From NCBI RefSeq assembly GCF_001687565.2, contig NZ_CP016534.2, forward strand, positions 2,174,501 to 2,238,500: 64,000 nucleotides of DNA, written 5' to 3'. The DNA comes from Planococcus antarcticus DSM 14505. Its GTDB lineage: Bacteria; Bacillota; Bacilli; Bacillales_A; Planococcaceae. The notes beneath the pieces were generated by a model. It was not told the origin of the DNA. It worked only from the letters and a program-made list of their open reading frames with translations, and did not search any database. This document shows, in pieces, positions 25,600-35,148 of the stretch; position 1 is the stretch's first letter, and each line of letters starts with the position of its first letter. The translations under genes and the position numbers were made by a program.

Positions 25600-27870
25600 T
25601 CACTCCTCTTTACGAAGCTCATCCAACATCCGAATAACATGGCTCTTCATGCTGACAGCGGCATCTTGTGCACCAATACATGATGGGCACCCGTCAAGGC
25701 ACGGACACTCGGAGACGTGTTGCTGCGCTTTATCAAGCAAAGGCTGCCATAGGTCGTAGATCCGTTCGCTGATGCCAATGCCACCTGGGTAAGAATCGTG
25801 TATGAAAAAAGACGGCATGTCGTTGTGTGGAGATTTCACTTGAGGCACGACATGGACATCCCGACGGTCACATTGAACGAATATTGGAATGAATGACTCG
25901 ATAGCATAGGCTGCCCCGGTCATTGTGTCTGACAATTCCGCCTCCGAAAAATCTTCTGGTTTCGTAAAACTCAACCAAGTGGACGAAGTATGAAGCTCTT
26001 CTGCTGGCAGCGAAATCGGACCAGAGCCGATATTGTCATGCGAATCAAAACGGATTTTCTTGAATATAGTTGGCATCGCGAGGACAGCGATATCGCCATA
26101 GAAAACTTCCGAGCCGTTCATTTTCTTGTCTTTGTCTTCACTCATCACTTTTAATTCCACCGCTAGATTGGCATCCGTGAAATAATCAACATCGACTTCT
26201 CTGACATAAGCTTTCTTTTCTTCCCAGTCTAGAATTTCTACTTGAAACTGTGTGCCCTGATGCAGGTAAATTGCTTCTTCGTGCAATAAGGTCATGGCAC
26301 TAAAGCGGTCCATTTCTCCAATTACGCGCGTATCCGCAGGAACAGACTGGTCGATGATTACGACATTTTCTTGTGAAGCGGAGCGCAGAGATATATCGTG
26401 TGCCGGAAAACGGTCGCTCATCCAATGCCAACGATCTGACGTGCGAACGAGTACGCCTTCTTCCTGAAGATACTCAAGCAGTTCCTGGACTTCAAATTCC
26501 CCGTATTGATCATCAATCCGAAATGGCAGTTCAAAAGAAGCACATTTTAAGTGGTCCATCAGAATGATGATGTTTTCCGGATGGATGCGCGCTTCTTCTG
26601 GCGACTGGTCCAGCAAATATTCCGGATGATTGATAATGTATTGGTCGAGCGCAGTGGATTGGGCCACATAAATAACCAAGGATTCATCCTGACGTCGCCC
26701 TGCACGTCCTGCCTGTTGCCAGGCGCTAGCAATATTACCGGGATACCCCGTCATGATGCACGCCTGAAGTTGGCCGATATCAACACCAAGTTCCAGGGCA
26801 TTAGTGGACACCACGCATTTGATCGAGCCGTCGCGCAATCCTTTTTCGATAGCTCGCCGCTCTGTCGGCAAATAACCTCCGCGATAACCTTTGATCGAGT
26901 CATCTTGCAGCTTCATCTTGGTGATCGCCTGCAAATAGGTCACCAACATTTCGACACGGACACGGCTTTTGGCAAACACGATTGTCTGGATGCCGTTTTT
27001 TATCAAGTGAGTGGCAAGGTCGCGGACTTCCAGTACGGCGCTTCTGCGGACGCCGAAAGTCGGATGGATAATCGGCGGATTGTAAAAAACGATATGCTTT
27101 TTGCCGGAAGGTGCACCATTTTGATCAATTAGCTTATGTGAACTGTTCGTCAGATTTTCTGCTAGCTCTTTAGGATTGGCAATCGTAGCGGATGTGCAAA
27201 TAAAGACCGGATTGCTTCCATAAAACTTACAAATTCGTTTCAGCCTGCGAATGACATGCGCTACATGTGTACCAAATATCCCTTTATAAGTATGCAGTTC
27301 ATCGATGACAATGTAATGAAGGTTCTCAAAAAGTGAGACCCATTTTGTATGATGCGGCAAGATGGCGGAATGCAGCATGTCCGGGTTGGTCATGACAATC
27401 TGTCCCGCTTTGCGTACCTTTGTACGTATTGCGGGTGAAGTGTCCCCGTCGTAAGTATATGACAAAATGGCTTCTTCCGTTTTTTCAATCAAATCATGCA
27501 AATCGCTTTTCTGATCTTGCGCTAATGCTTTTGTTGGAAATAAGTACAAGGCACGTGCACCGGGATCATTTAAAATCTTGTGCAACACTGGCAAGTGATA
27601 GCAATAAGACTTGCCCGATGCTGTCGGCGTAACTGCCGTAAAGGAATTTCCAGCTGTCGCCAAATCGAACGCTTCGCGCTGATGGGTATACACTTGCTCA
27701 ATACCTTTTTTTCGTAAAGCTGCCTTTAGGCTGCTGTGCATTTCCGGAGGAAACTCGGCATATTGTGCAGATTTTTCTTGTCTCGTGTGCCAATGAACGA
27801 TCCGTTCCATCATGTCCGGTTCTGTTTTCCATTCTTCCATTAATGCTGGCAAAGTTTTTCGCTTAATCAT
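25600..27870 (-). CDS. mrfA: MrfA-type superfamily 2 DNA helicase (YprA), mitomycin repair
   Basis: This 756-residue helicase has Walker A TPTASGKS near residues 81-88, DELH as motif II, SAT as motif III, and the C-terminal motif VI GRAGRRQ. A terminal zinc module follows with four cysteines (CPCLDGCPSC, about 722-731) that marks the MrfA/DUF1998 group. It pairs with MrfB to remove mitomycin lesions. I place the start at ATG 27870; a GTG three codons earlier is also open. It overlaps the end of yppE by eight bases, implying one transcript yppE-mrfA-mrfB. Confidence 0.92.
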   Translation of the reverse strand: MIKRKTLPALMEEWKTEPDMMERIVHWHTRQEKSAQYAEFPPEMHSSLKAALRKKGIEQVYTHQREAFDLATAGNSFTAVTPTASGKSYCYHLPVLHKILNDPGARALYLFPTKALAQDQKSDLHDLIEKTEEAILSYTYDGDTSPAIRTKVRKAGQIVMTNPDMLHSAILPHHTKWVSLFENLHYIVIDELHTYKGIFGTHVAHVIRRLKRICKFYGSNPVFICTSATIANPKELAENLTNSSHKLIDQNGAPSGKKHIVFYNPPIIHPTFGVRRSAVLEVRDLATHLIKNGIQTIVFAKSRVRVEMLVTYLQAITKMKLQDDSIKGYRGGYLPTERRAIEKGLRDGSIKCVVSTNALELGVDIGQLQACIMTGYPGNIASAWQQAGRAGRRQDESLVIYVAQSTALDQYIINHPEYLLDQSPEEARIHPENIIILMDHLKCASFELPFRIDDQYGEFEVQELLEYLQEEGVLVRTSDRWHWMSDRFPAHDISLRSASQENVVIIDQSVPADTRVIGEMDRFSAMTLLHEEAIYLHQGTQFQVEILDWEEKKAYVREVDVDYFTDANLAVELKVMSEDKDKKMNGSEVFYGDIAVLAMPTIFKKIRFDSHDNIGSGPISLPAEELHTSSTWLSFTKPEDFSEAELSDTMTGAAYAIESFIPIFVQCDRRDVHVVPQVKSPHNDMPSFFIHDSYPGGIGISERIYDLWQPLLDKAQQHVSECPCLDGCPSCIGAQDAAVSMKSHVIRMLDELRKEE

Positions 27871-28231
27871 GCTTGGCACTCTTTTCGTCTATGGCCAGTA
27901 TAAAAGTCTGGAGCGTGTACTGTGCCGCCTGTATTGTCTGAATAAAGCGTTTCTTGCTGGTCTCTTTATAGAAGCTCTGAACAAAAAACTGAGTCATGCC
28001 TTCCGCCGCTGTGTCGATTGTTGGCTTGTGGGCATACTTCGGCCGTTCCTGCTGAATATACAGCAGCGATTCCTTTTGCCATTCATTTATTTTGCTGTGC
28101 CAGTAATCTGCATATGGTTTAACATCTTCATAAAAATCCGGGACCGCGTCCGTTTCACGCATTTCATAAAACCGGTCCAGGCATTTTCCACATTCGTCGT
28201 ATAATGCAGAAGAGAGTTCTCTAACTGTCAT
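27863..28231 (-). CDS. yppE: YppE-like DUF1798 protein
   Basis: This 122-residue all-helical cytosolic protein of the DUF1798 family (YppE; a structure is known for the B. subtilis protein but no function). Two cysteines lie near the N-terminus (DECGKC). It is first in the operon and overlaps mrfA. Confidence comes from the sequence pattern and from the location next to recU/ponA, as in Bacillus. Confidence 0.8.
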   Translation of the reverse strand: MTVRELSSALYDECGKCLDRFYEMRETDAVPDFYEDVKPYADYWHSKINEWQKESLLYIQQERPKYAHKPTIDTAAEGMTQFFVQSFYKETSKKRFIQTIQAAQYTLQTFILAIDEKSAKHD

Positions 28232-28671
28232 TTTGCAACCCCTCCATTGTCATTAGTTTATCATATTCAACAAAACGACACGACTTTTATCGAACAGACA
28301 TTCCTTCCAGTTGGAACAAGAGGAGAAATCCGCTATCATTAGAGAATGTATAGAAAATGAATCAAAAGAGCATTTCCTAAAAGCCGCTGAGATATGCTGT
28401 GGATTAAAAGCAAGCCAATGGTTTACTGTTTTTCAAAGAATAGTATACAGCGTAAGCAATACGACGATCGAACTCACGCTAGCAGCATTGTGAATGACAA
28501 GAACTTACCCACTGCTCTTTATGTCCACACACTGCGGAACTAAATGTACAGAACTGCTTTGAGAAATACCAACAAGCGAGGAGCATTAACTCAACGCAAA
28601 TTGTTGAAACCTTTCATCATATCAGTCGTCTAAAAGCTTGTGATATGATAAAGTAAGCGAGGTGTATCACA
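28232..28671. other. 440-base divergent intergenic region (yppE / recU promoters)
   Basis: This gap must hold the promoters for the minus-strand yppE-mrfAB operon and the plus-strand recU-ponA operon. TATGAT at 28644-28649 could be the recU -10 but has no good -35. A 60-codon plus-strand frame (28311-28493) has no ribosome site and is not credible. The small yppC/yppD/yppF genes of B. subtilis are not here. Confidence 0.45.
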
Positions 28672-29283
28672 ATGGCAATCAATTACCCGAACGGAAAAAA
28701 ATTCAGTCCTTCAAAAAATCAGCCTGTCAAAGGACAGTCAACTTCAAAAAAAAAGAAGGATTTTTCCTTCAGTAACCGCGGCAAGACATTGGAAGACGAA
28801 TTGAACGAAACCAATGATTATTACCTTCAGCTGGGATTGGCTGTCATCCACAAGAAGCCGGTACCTCTTCAAATTGTCAAAGTAGAATATCCTTCCAGAA
28901 GTGCTGCTGTAATTCGGGAAGCTTATTTCCAGGCCCCATCTACGACAGATTATAACGGCGTTTGGAATGGCCGTTACATCGACTTTGAAGCAAAAGAAAC
29001 AGAAAGCAAAACCTCATTCCCGCTGAAGAATATTCACGATCATCAGATTCACCACATGTCCCAAGTGGTCAAGCAAAAAGGGATGGCGTTCATGATCATC
29101 CGATTTTCTTCTTGCCAGCGGTATTTCATCATGCCTTATGGAGAACTTGAAGTGTTTTGGAACCGAATGATCACAGGCGGAAGAAAGTCGGTTACTTTGC
29201 AGGAAATTGAAGAAACTTCATTTGAAATAGCAACTGGAGCATTTCCCCGCATCGATTATTTACCTCTTCTGAGCAAGCTTTAA
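28672..29283 (+). CDS. recU: Holliday junction resolvase RecU
   Basis: This 203-residue nuclease resolves four-way junctions in recombination and chromosome segregation. An N-terminal basic, disordered arm (residues 1-33) precedes NRGKTLEDELN and the metal-binding active site RYIDFEAKET (D104, E106, K108). Length matches Bacillus RecU. The gene is followed 34 bases later by ponA, the conserved recU-ponA operon. AGCGAGGTG serves as ribosome site. Confidence 0.95.
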   Translation: MAINYPNGKKFSPSKNQPVKGQSTSKKKKDFSFSNRGKTLEDELNETNDYYLQLGLAVIHKKPVPLQIVKVEYPSRSAAVIREAYFQAPSTTDYNGVWNGRYIDFEAKETESKTSFPLKNIHDHQIHHMSQVVKQKGMAFMIIRFSSCQRYFIMPYGELEVFWNRMITGGRKSVTLQEIEETSFEIATGAFPRIDYLPLLSKL

Positions 29284-29317
29284 GCAGCATCATATATACG
29301 AAAGTGAGGAACCGATC

Positions 29318-32038
29318 TTGAGCGATAAGCAAATTTCGCGTGAAGAACGCCGCAAAGCAATTGAACGACAAAAGAAAACCAATAATAAAAAGAAAAAGAA
29401 ATCTCCTGCAGTAACCTGGATAAAACGCATCGTACTAGCTATTGTGGCCATTGGTATAGCAGGTTTTGTTTTCGGAGCTTCCCTGTTTGTATTTTATGCG
29501 AGCAGCGCACCGGAGATTGACGAAGAACTGCTACGTGATCCAATCAGTCCAACTTTCTATGCAGCGGATGGCGAGACGGAAATCCCCTATATCACCGCAG
29601 AGAACCGTGAGTATGTAAATTACGAAGACATTCCGAAATCGATGGAAGCTGCTATTTTAGCAACCGAAGATAACCGTTTTTATGAACACTCCGGAATCGA
29701 TGTTATTCGACTGGGTGGTGCTGTCATCGCTAATATCACAGGTGGCTTCGGCTCTCAAGGAGCGAGTACCATCACCCAGCAGGTCATCAAAAATTCTTTT
29801 TTAACTAATGACAAGACCTTAAAAAGAAAAGCTCAGGAAGCATACCTCGCGTTCAAGTTGGAGCAGGAATACGAAAAAGAAGAAATATTCGAAATGTACT
29901 TCAATAAAATCTTAATGTCCGGTAATATTTACGGCTTTGGGACAGCCTCAGAATATTTCTATGGCAAACCGTTGAGTGAGCTGACTCTTTCTGAAACAGC
30001 CTTGCTTGCAGGAATGCCGCAAAGCCCGAATGGCTACAACCCATTCAAAAATCCTGAACGTGCTGAAGAACGACGCAATGTTGTCTTAAGCCTGATGGAT
30101 CAGCACGAAAAAATCAGCACAGAAGAAAAAGAGCAAGCACAAGCAGTTCCTGTTGCCGATTCATTAGTGCCTGAAGGCGAACGCCAACAGCAAACACCGA
30201 ATGTTGAATATACGGTATTCATGGAAATGGTTGAAGACGAACTCGAAGCGTTGGAAGGCGATTACTCGTTGGATGAAGGCTTGACAATCTACACCACATT
30301 GGAACCTTATGTCCAAACAAAAGTAAATGAAGCCATGGCTTCTGATTTATTTTTCGATGACACTGTCCAATCTGCTATGACCGTCGTAGACACCAAAACT
30401 GGCGGAATTAGCGCGGTTGGTGCGGCACGTGAATATACCGGCGATGTCCGTCATAATTATGCAACAGCTAAAGACCGCGCTGTCGGATCAACCATTAAAC
30501 CATTATTGGATTATGGACCCGCCATCGAATACTTGGATTGGTCCACTGGCCAGACAGTGGTGGATGAACCATATTCCTATGAAGATAACGACCAGGAAAT
30601 TCGCAATGTCGATGGGGAATTCCTTGGGACTATGACCATCCGCGAAGCGCTTTATCGGTCACGCAACATTCCTGCTGTTAAGACTCTGCAGGAAGTCGAT
30701 ACAGAAAATGCAGGCGAATTCATGAGCAAGATTGGCCTTAATATGGAAAACATTTATGAATCTACAGCTTTAGGAGCTGCTAATTTTTCTACTGTTGAAA
30801 TGGCAGGTGCCTATGCGACCTTTGGAAATCAAGGTGAATTTAACAAACCGCATACTATTAAAAAGATTGTTTTTCGAGACGGTTCTACTGAACAAGTTGT
30901 AGCACCTGAACCGGTTCAGGCAATGAAGGACAGTACGGCGTTCATGGTCACTGATATGTTAAGAGATGTTGTAGACTTAAATGTCCCTGGCGCTACCGGT
31001 AAAGAAGTCGCCATCAATGGACTTGACATGGCTGGAAAAACCGGTACTACCAATTACTCCGCTGAAAAACTTGAAGAATTTGGACTAGACTCGAGCTCTG
31101 CGCTAGATGTATGGTTTGCGGGTTATACAACAGACTACTCCATTTCAGTTTGGAGCGGTTACCCTGACCGTAAAACACCAATTGACACAGCATCTAATGA
31201 ACGTCTGTTATCTCAACGTTTGTTCAAAAATGTCATGTCAGAGATTTCATCTCCTGAAACAGCACGTTTTGAACAGCCAGAGTCCGTAACTGAACAAGTC
31301 GTTGAAGTGGGCTCTGAACCATTAAAACTGGCCAGCGCCTTTACGCCATACAGCTTGAGAAGTTCTGAACTGTTTGCACGTGGCACGGAACCGAATTCAG
31401 TATCACAACGCTATATTGTAGAAGACTTGGATACACCAACCAGATTGCGCGCAACTGTTGAAGGCGATTCAGCTGAGTTATCCTGGAACTATAGTGATAA
31501 TGATGTGTCGTTTGAAGTGTCCGTAGAAGTTGATGGATCTCGCACTGTACTTAATACCTCTTCAAGCCAGTCTTATACTTTTAACGGACTGGAAGAAGGA
31601 AAGAGCTATACTTTCCGCGTTGTGGCTGTTAACAGCACGCAGCGAAGTGATCCAGCTTCGACTGTAGTAGAAGTTGCTGCAGCTCCCGAGGAACCTGAAG
31701 AAGAACCGGCTGAAGAGCCAGTTGAAGAAGAACCGGTTGAAGAAGAACCCGTTGAAGAAGAGCCAGTTGAAGAAGAGCCAGTTGAAGAAGAGCCAGTTGA
31801 AGAAGAGCCAGTTGAAGAAGAACCGGTTGAAGAAGAACCCGTTGAAGAAGAGCCAGTTGAAGAAGAACCGGCTGAAGATGCGCCGATTGACGTACCGGAA
31901 GATCCAACTGAAGAAGAAGAAAATGTAACCCCTTCTGTCAATAGCAGCGGCAAGTCGAATAGAAATGAAAATGATGATGGTAATAGCAGCAATGACAATG
32001 GCCAAAATGGCGATAGCATCAACGAAGATAACAACTAA
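29318..32038 (+). CDS. ponA: class A penicillin-binding protein PBP1 (transglycosylase/transpeptidase)
   Basis: This 906-residue bifunctional cell-wall enzyme has a basic cytosolic tail and one membrane segment (about 34-60). The GT51 domain carries catalytic Glu117 (ATEDNRFYEH) and QGASTITQQ. The transpeptidase has Ser391-Lys394 (STIK), SRN and KTG at 574-576. A fibronectin type III domain (about 705-790) follows, then an acidic VEEEP repeat tract and an Asn/Ser-rich end. The start is TTG after GTGAGG. GpsB, encoded nearby, is its known partner in Bacillus. The FN3 plus acidic tail resembles other Bacillales PBP1 proteins, but the repeat is unusually regular. Confidence 0.95.
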   Translation: MSDKQISREERRKAIERQKKTNNKKKKKSPAVTWIKRIVLAIVAIGIAGFVFGASLFVFYASSAPEIDEELLRDPISPTFYAADGETEIPYITAENREYVNYEDIPKSMEAAILATEDNRFYEHSGIDVIRLGGAVIANITGGFGSQGASTITQQVIKNSFLTNDKTLKRKAQEAYLAFKLEQEYEKEEIFEMYFNKILMSGNIYGFGTASEYFYGKPLSELTLSETALLAGMPQSPNGYNPFKNPERAEERRNVVLSLMDQHEKISTEEKEQAQAVPVADSLVPEGERQQQTPNVEYTVFMEMVEDELEALEGDYSLDEGLTIYTTLEPYVQTKVNEAMASDLFFDDTVQSAMTVVDTKTGGISAVGAAREYTGDVRHNYATAKDRAVGSTIKPLLDYGPAIEYLDWSTGQTVVDEPYSYEDNDQEIRNVDGEFLGTMTIREALYRSRNIPAVKTLQEVDTENAGEFMSKIGLNMENIYESTALGAANFSTVEMAGAYATFGNQGEFNKPHTIKKIVFRDGSTEQVVAPEPVQAMKDSTAFMVTDMLRDVVDLNVPGATGKEVAINGLDMAGKTGTTNYSAEKLEEFGLDSSSALDVWFAGYTTDYSISVWSGYPDRKTPIDTASNERLLSQRLFKNVMSEISSPETARFEQPESVTEQVVEVGSEPLKLASAFTPYSLRSSELFARGTEPNSVSQRYIVEDLDTPTRLRATVEGDSAELSWNYSDNDVSFEVSVEVDGSRTVLNTSSSQSYTFNGLEEGKSYTFRVVAVNSTQRSDPASTVVEVAAAPEEPEEEPAEEPVEEEPVEEEPVEEEPVEEEPVEEEPVEEEPVEEEPVEEEPVEEEPVEEEPAEDAPIDVPEDPTEEEENVTPSVNSSGKSNRNENDDGNSSNDNGQNGDSINEDNN
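31721..31870 (+). repeat. ten tandem 15-base units encoding VEEEP
   Basis: Ten copies of GTTGAAGAAGARCCN sit within the ponA 3' end. The variant pattern of the last codon (CCG, CCC, CCA and again CCG, CCC, CCA) shows that a block of several units was duplicated recently. Copy number probably varies between strains. Confidence 0.9.
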
Positions 32039-32044
32039 CCCATC

Positions 32045-32079
32045 AAAAACCCCCAAATGCATAGGCATTCGGGGGTTTT
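32045..32079. terminator. bidirectional terminator between ponA and ypoC
   Basis: A stem of AAAACCCCC/GGGGGTTTT with inner AATGC/GCATT lies seven bases after the ponA stop and seven before the ypoC stop. Confidence 0.9.
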
Positions 32080-32085
32080 CTCGCT

Positions 32086-32424
32086 CTATTTGGTTAAACG
32101 TTTGAGTTCGATTCGCTTTCTCGCAATGGTTTTTTTCAGTTCCGCGAACAGCTTATCCAACTGACGGTAAGCAGCATACGTACCAGCAGAATCTTCGACA
32201 AACGACAGGCGCTCTGAACCATTTAACGGCTCGAATTCTTCATCCTTCAACGCATCGCGACAATGAGCCAATAAGTGAGTATACACTTTAAGACCTTCCT
32301 GAATGGCATCTTTCGCCCTTTTATCCCGCTGGCTGTGAAGCTTAGCCAAATCTACCGCAATTCTATCCCATTTCAAAAAATGCGGATCAAGCTGTTCTTT
32401 AGTTAACTTCTGTGACAATTTCAC
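32086..32424 (-). CDS. ypoC: YpoC-like protein of unknown function
   Basis: This protein of about 112 residues is mostly helical. The open frame extends far upstream into nth, but that part reads as shadow sequence. I choose GTG 32424, with AAAGGA about ten bases upstream, giving a start VKLSQKLTKEQLDPHFLKWD and a 26-base overlap with nth. Length is then close to B. subtilis YpoC, which occupies the same place after nth. Function is unknown. Confidence 0.7.
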   Translation of the reverse strand: MKLSQKLTKEQLDPHFLKWDRIAVDLAKLHSQRDKRAKDAIQEGLKVYTHLLAHCRDALKDEEFEPLNGSERLSFVEDSAGTYAAYRQLDKLFAELKKTIARKRIELKRLTK

Positions 32425-33079
32425 GTTTGATGAGTCCTTTTTTCTGTCGCTTCTGCCCTTCCCGGCATCGATCAAACAATGGGCAGATGTGGCATCCAGG
32501 TTTCTGTGATTTGCAGTGATAGCGGCCAAAAAAGATGATTTGGTGATGCGTTTTCGACCAGTCGTCTGCCGGTGTTTTTTTCATGATGGTTTCTTCCACT
32601 TGAAGCGGATTATCTTTCCATCGATTCAAACCCAGACGTTTAGCGACGCGTTCTACATGGGTATCCACTGCCAGAGCTGGAATTCCAAAAGCCACTGAAA
32701 CTACTACATTTGCCGTTTTACGTCCAACTCCCGGCAGCGTCATCAGGAGGTCGCGGTCAGCCGGTACGATGCCGCCTTGTTCATCGATCAGGATTCGGCT
32801 AAGCGCCTGGATGTTTTTCGCTTTATTGCGAAACAAACCGATTGAGCGAATATCCTGCTGCAATTCCTCCAAAGAAACCGACACATAATCCTCGGGCGTA
32901 TGGTATTTACGGAATAAATCAGCGGTCACCCTGTTCACCAGCTTGTCTGTACATTGTGCGGATAGGAGCGTCGCAATCAATAAATCAAACGGATTGCGGT
33001 GTACCAATTCACAATGAGCGTTGGGAAACATCAAGTCCATCTCTTCGAGACAGACAAGCCATTCTTTTTTAGACATCAT
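32399..33079 (-). CDS. nth: endonuclease III
   Basis: This 226-residue DNA glycosylase/AP lyase acts on oxidised pyrimidines. The helix-hairpin-helix LPGVGRKTANVV carries the catalytic lysine, and AVDTHVERVAKRL carries the catalytic aspartate. The C-terminal 4Fe-4S loop has cysteines at about 189, 196, 199 and 205 in the usual C-x6-C-x2-C-x5-C pattern. Start ATG 33079 has GAAGGTG six bases upstream. It lies between dnaD and ypoC. Confidence 0.96.
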   Translation of the reverse strand: MMSKKEWLVCLEEMDLMFPNAHCELVHRNPFDLLIATLLSAQCTDKLVNRVTADLFRKYHTPEDYVSVSLEELQQDIRSIGLFRNKAKNIQALSRILIDEQGGIVPADRDLLMTLPGVGRKTANVVVSVAFGIPALAVDTHVERVAKRLGLNRWKDNPLQVEETIMKKTPADDWSKTHHQIIFFGRYHCKSQKPGCHICPLFDRCREGQKRQKKGLIKREIVTEVN

Positions 33080-33091
33080 CCAATTCACCTT

Positions 33092-33793
33092 CTAATTGCG
33101 GTCTTCCAGCCAATTGTAAAACTGAACTTTTTTCGCAACGTTCTCTGTCGGCTGAATCCGAATATTTTTCTCTCTGAAAGAGCTTGCGTGTTTAGTTACC
33201 TGAGTAGAGGTTGTTATGTTCTTCTTTTTCCATTCGAATAGGATCCGATCCACATAACGCAGGCTGATTTTTTGCGAAATAACCGCTTCTTTCAGCGCCA
33301 TCCGAATTACTTCCGGTGTATGGCCGTCCTGGTCCATCCACATCGAAATAGTCTCAATTTCCATTGGAGATAGGAATCGTCCAAATTCCTGTTCGAACAA
33401 TTGGAAGATTTCCCCTTCCAACTCCTTTTGGCTGTTTTCCTTCACTTCATGCTGCTCTTTAAATACACAGTCTAACAATCGATCCCATAAAGGCTGAAGC
33501 GAAATGATTTCTGTCAGGACATCATTTTCAGTCGTTTGTTCAATGGCTAAATATCCTTGCTGCATCAATTTTTGAAGCATGGTTGTTACACTTTTTTGCG
33601 AAGTCATCATGCGTGCACCAATTTCATCAGGCGTTGGAAACTGGTTTCCGGTTTGTTGAAATGCTTGGATGTGCATGAGTAGCATGGCTTCTTCATCTGT
33701 AATCTTCAGTTCTTTGTAAAACTGAAAAAAAAGCTGGGAAATGTTAACATTCCCATGCTCGATCCATGTTTGCAGTCGATTAGGTTGTATCAT
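33092..33793 (-). CDS. dnaD: primosomal protein DnaD
   Basis: This 233-residue replication restart/initiation protein has an N-terminal winged-helix DDBH1 domain (about 1-100) and a C-terminal DDBH2 domain (about 130-200) with the conserved YxxxILFEW motif (YVDRILFEWKKKN). It bridges DnaA or PriA-bound DNA to DnaB-DnaI loading. Location between asnS and nth matches B. subtilis. Confidence 0.94.
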   Translation of the reverse strand: MIQPNRLQTWIEHGNVNISQLFFQFYKELKITDEEAMLLMHIQAFQQTGNQFPTPDEIGARMMTSQKSVTTMLQKLMQQGYLAIEQTTENDVLTEIISLQPLWDRLLDCVFKEQHEVKENSQKELEGEIFQLFEQEFGRFLSPMEIETISMWMDQDGHTPEVIRMALKEAVISQKISLRYVDRILFEWKKKNITTSTQVTKHASSFREKNIRIQPTENVAKKVQFYNWLEDRN

Positions 33794-33821
33794 ATCCCAA
33801 CCACCTTTCCATTCATTTTTT

Positions 33822-35117
33822 TTAAGGGTATAACCTGTTTAATAGACGAGGGAACGGAATTGACTCTCTGACGTGTTCAACGCCACTGATCCATGCGACC
33901 GTCCGTTCAAGTCCCAAGCCGAATCCGGAATGTGGAACTGCTCCGTATTTGCTTAGATCTAAATACCAGGCGTAGGCGTCTTCATCTAAACCATGTTCTT
34001 GAATCCGTTGTTTCATCAAGTCATAATCATGGATCCGCTCAGATCCACCGATGATTTCTCCGTAGCCTTCGGGTGCGATCATATCTGCACACAGCACGAC
34101 ATCGTCGCGTTCCGGGTGCGGCTGCATATAGAACGGTTTGATGCCGATTGGATAATTAGTGATGAAAATTGGCATATCATAACTTTCTGCCAATGCCGTT
34201 TCATGCGGCGCACCAAAATCTTCTCCCCATTTGATATCATTAAAGCCATTTTCATTGAGCCATATAATAGCGTCATCATAGGAAACGCGCGGAAACGGTG
34301 CTTTTATTTTTTCAAGTTTCGATACGTCTCTCTCCAAACGCTCCAATTCTAATTTGCAGTTGTTCAATACGGACTGGACAACATGGGAAACATATTGCTC
34401 CTGCACTTCTAGGCTTTCTGCATGCTCTACAAATGCCATTTCAGGTTCAATCATCCAAAATTCGATGAGATGGCGGCGTGTTTTGGATTTTTCTGCACGA
34501 AAAGTCGGACCGAACGAAAATACTTTTCCGAGCGCCATTGCAGCAGCTTCCATGTAGAGCTGGCCCGACTGCGACAAATATGCGTCTTCTTCAAAATATT
34601 TCGTTGCGAACAATTCGGATGTCCCTTCTGGAGACGACCCCGTCAAAATTGGGGGATCTACTTTTACAAATCCATTTTCATTGAAAAACTCATAAGTTGC
34701 ACGAATGATTTCGTTGCGGATTTTCATGATGGCATGCTGTCTGCGTGAACGCAGCCATAGATGACGGTTATCCATCAGGAATTCCGTGCCATGCTCTTTT
34801 GGTGTAATTGGGAAATCCTTTGCTTCTTGGATCACTTCGATGTTTGTTACAGCCAGCTCGTAACCAAATGCAGAACGCTCATCTTCTTTTACTTGTCCTG
34901 TTACATAAAGAGAAGTTTCCTGCGTCAACGCTTTCGCTGCTGCAAAAATTTCGTCACCGACTTCAGCTTTTACGACAACGCCCTGTACGAAACCAGAACC
35001 GTCGCGCAATTGCAAGAACGCAATTTTTCCACTTGAACGCTTATTGGCGATCCAAGCTCCTAATTTAACTGTTTGTCCATTATATTTAGCCATTTCGGCA
35101 ATGGTAATTTTTTTCAT
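33822..35117 (-). CDS. asnS: asparaginyl-tRNA synthetase
   Basis: This 431-residue class IIb synthetase has an N-terminal OB-fold anticodon-binding domain (about 15-100) followed by the catalytic core with motif 2 ([21 protein letters not shown]) and motif 3 ([13 protein letters not shown] near residue 410). It charges tRNA-Asn. It is in the aspB-asnS-dnaD order of Bacillus and has GGAGG upstream. No T-box lies directly before it, so regulation must come from further upstream in the operon. Confidence 0.97.
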   Translation of the reverse strand: MKKITIAEMAKYNGQTVKLGAWIANKRSSGKIAFLQLRDGSGFVQGVVVKAEVGDEIFAAAKALTQETSLYVTGQVKEDERSAFGYELAVTNIEVIQEAKDFPITPKEHGTEFLMDNRHLWLRSRRQHAIMKIRNEIIRATYEFFNENGFVKVDPPILTGSSPEGTSELFATKYFEEDAYLSQSGQLYMEAAAMALGKVFSFGPTFRAEKSKTRRHLIEFWMIEPEMAFVEHAESLEVQEQYVSHVVQSVLNNCKLELERLERDVSKLEKIKAPFPRVSYDDAIIWLNENGFNDIKWGEDFGAPHETALAESYDMPIFITNYPIGIKPFYMQPHPERDDVVLCADMIAPEGYGEIIGGSERIHDYDLMKQRIQEHGLDEDAYAWYLDLSKYGAVPHSGFGLGLERTVAWISGVEHVRESIPFPRLLNRLYP

Positions 35118-35148
35118 CCAGCGATAGCCTCCAAAGATTAATGTTGTC

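Noticed and set aside
28311-28493. 60-codon plus-strand frame between yppE and recU
   Set aside because: No Shine-Dalgarno, no recognisable family, and it would occupy the only space for two divergent promoters.
31721-31870. Regular repeats that might be read as a CRISPR array
   Set aside because: The units are 15 bases without spacers and encode VEEEP in frame with ponA.
31562-32068. Long minus-strand frames opposite the end of ponA
   Set aside because: They are produced by the 15-base repeat, which is open in several frames. The residues are low-complexity and ponA is certain.
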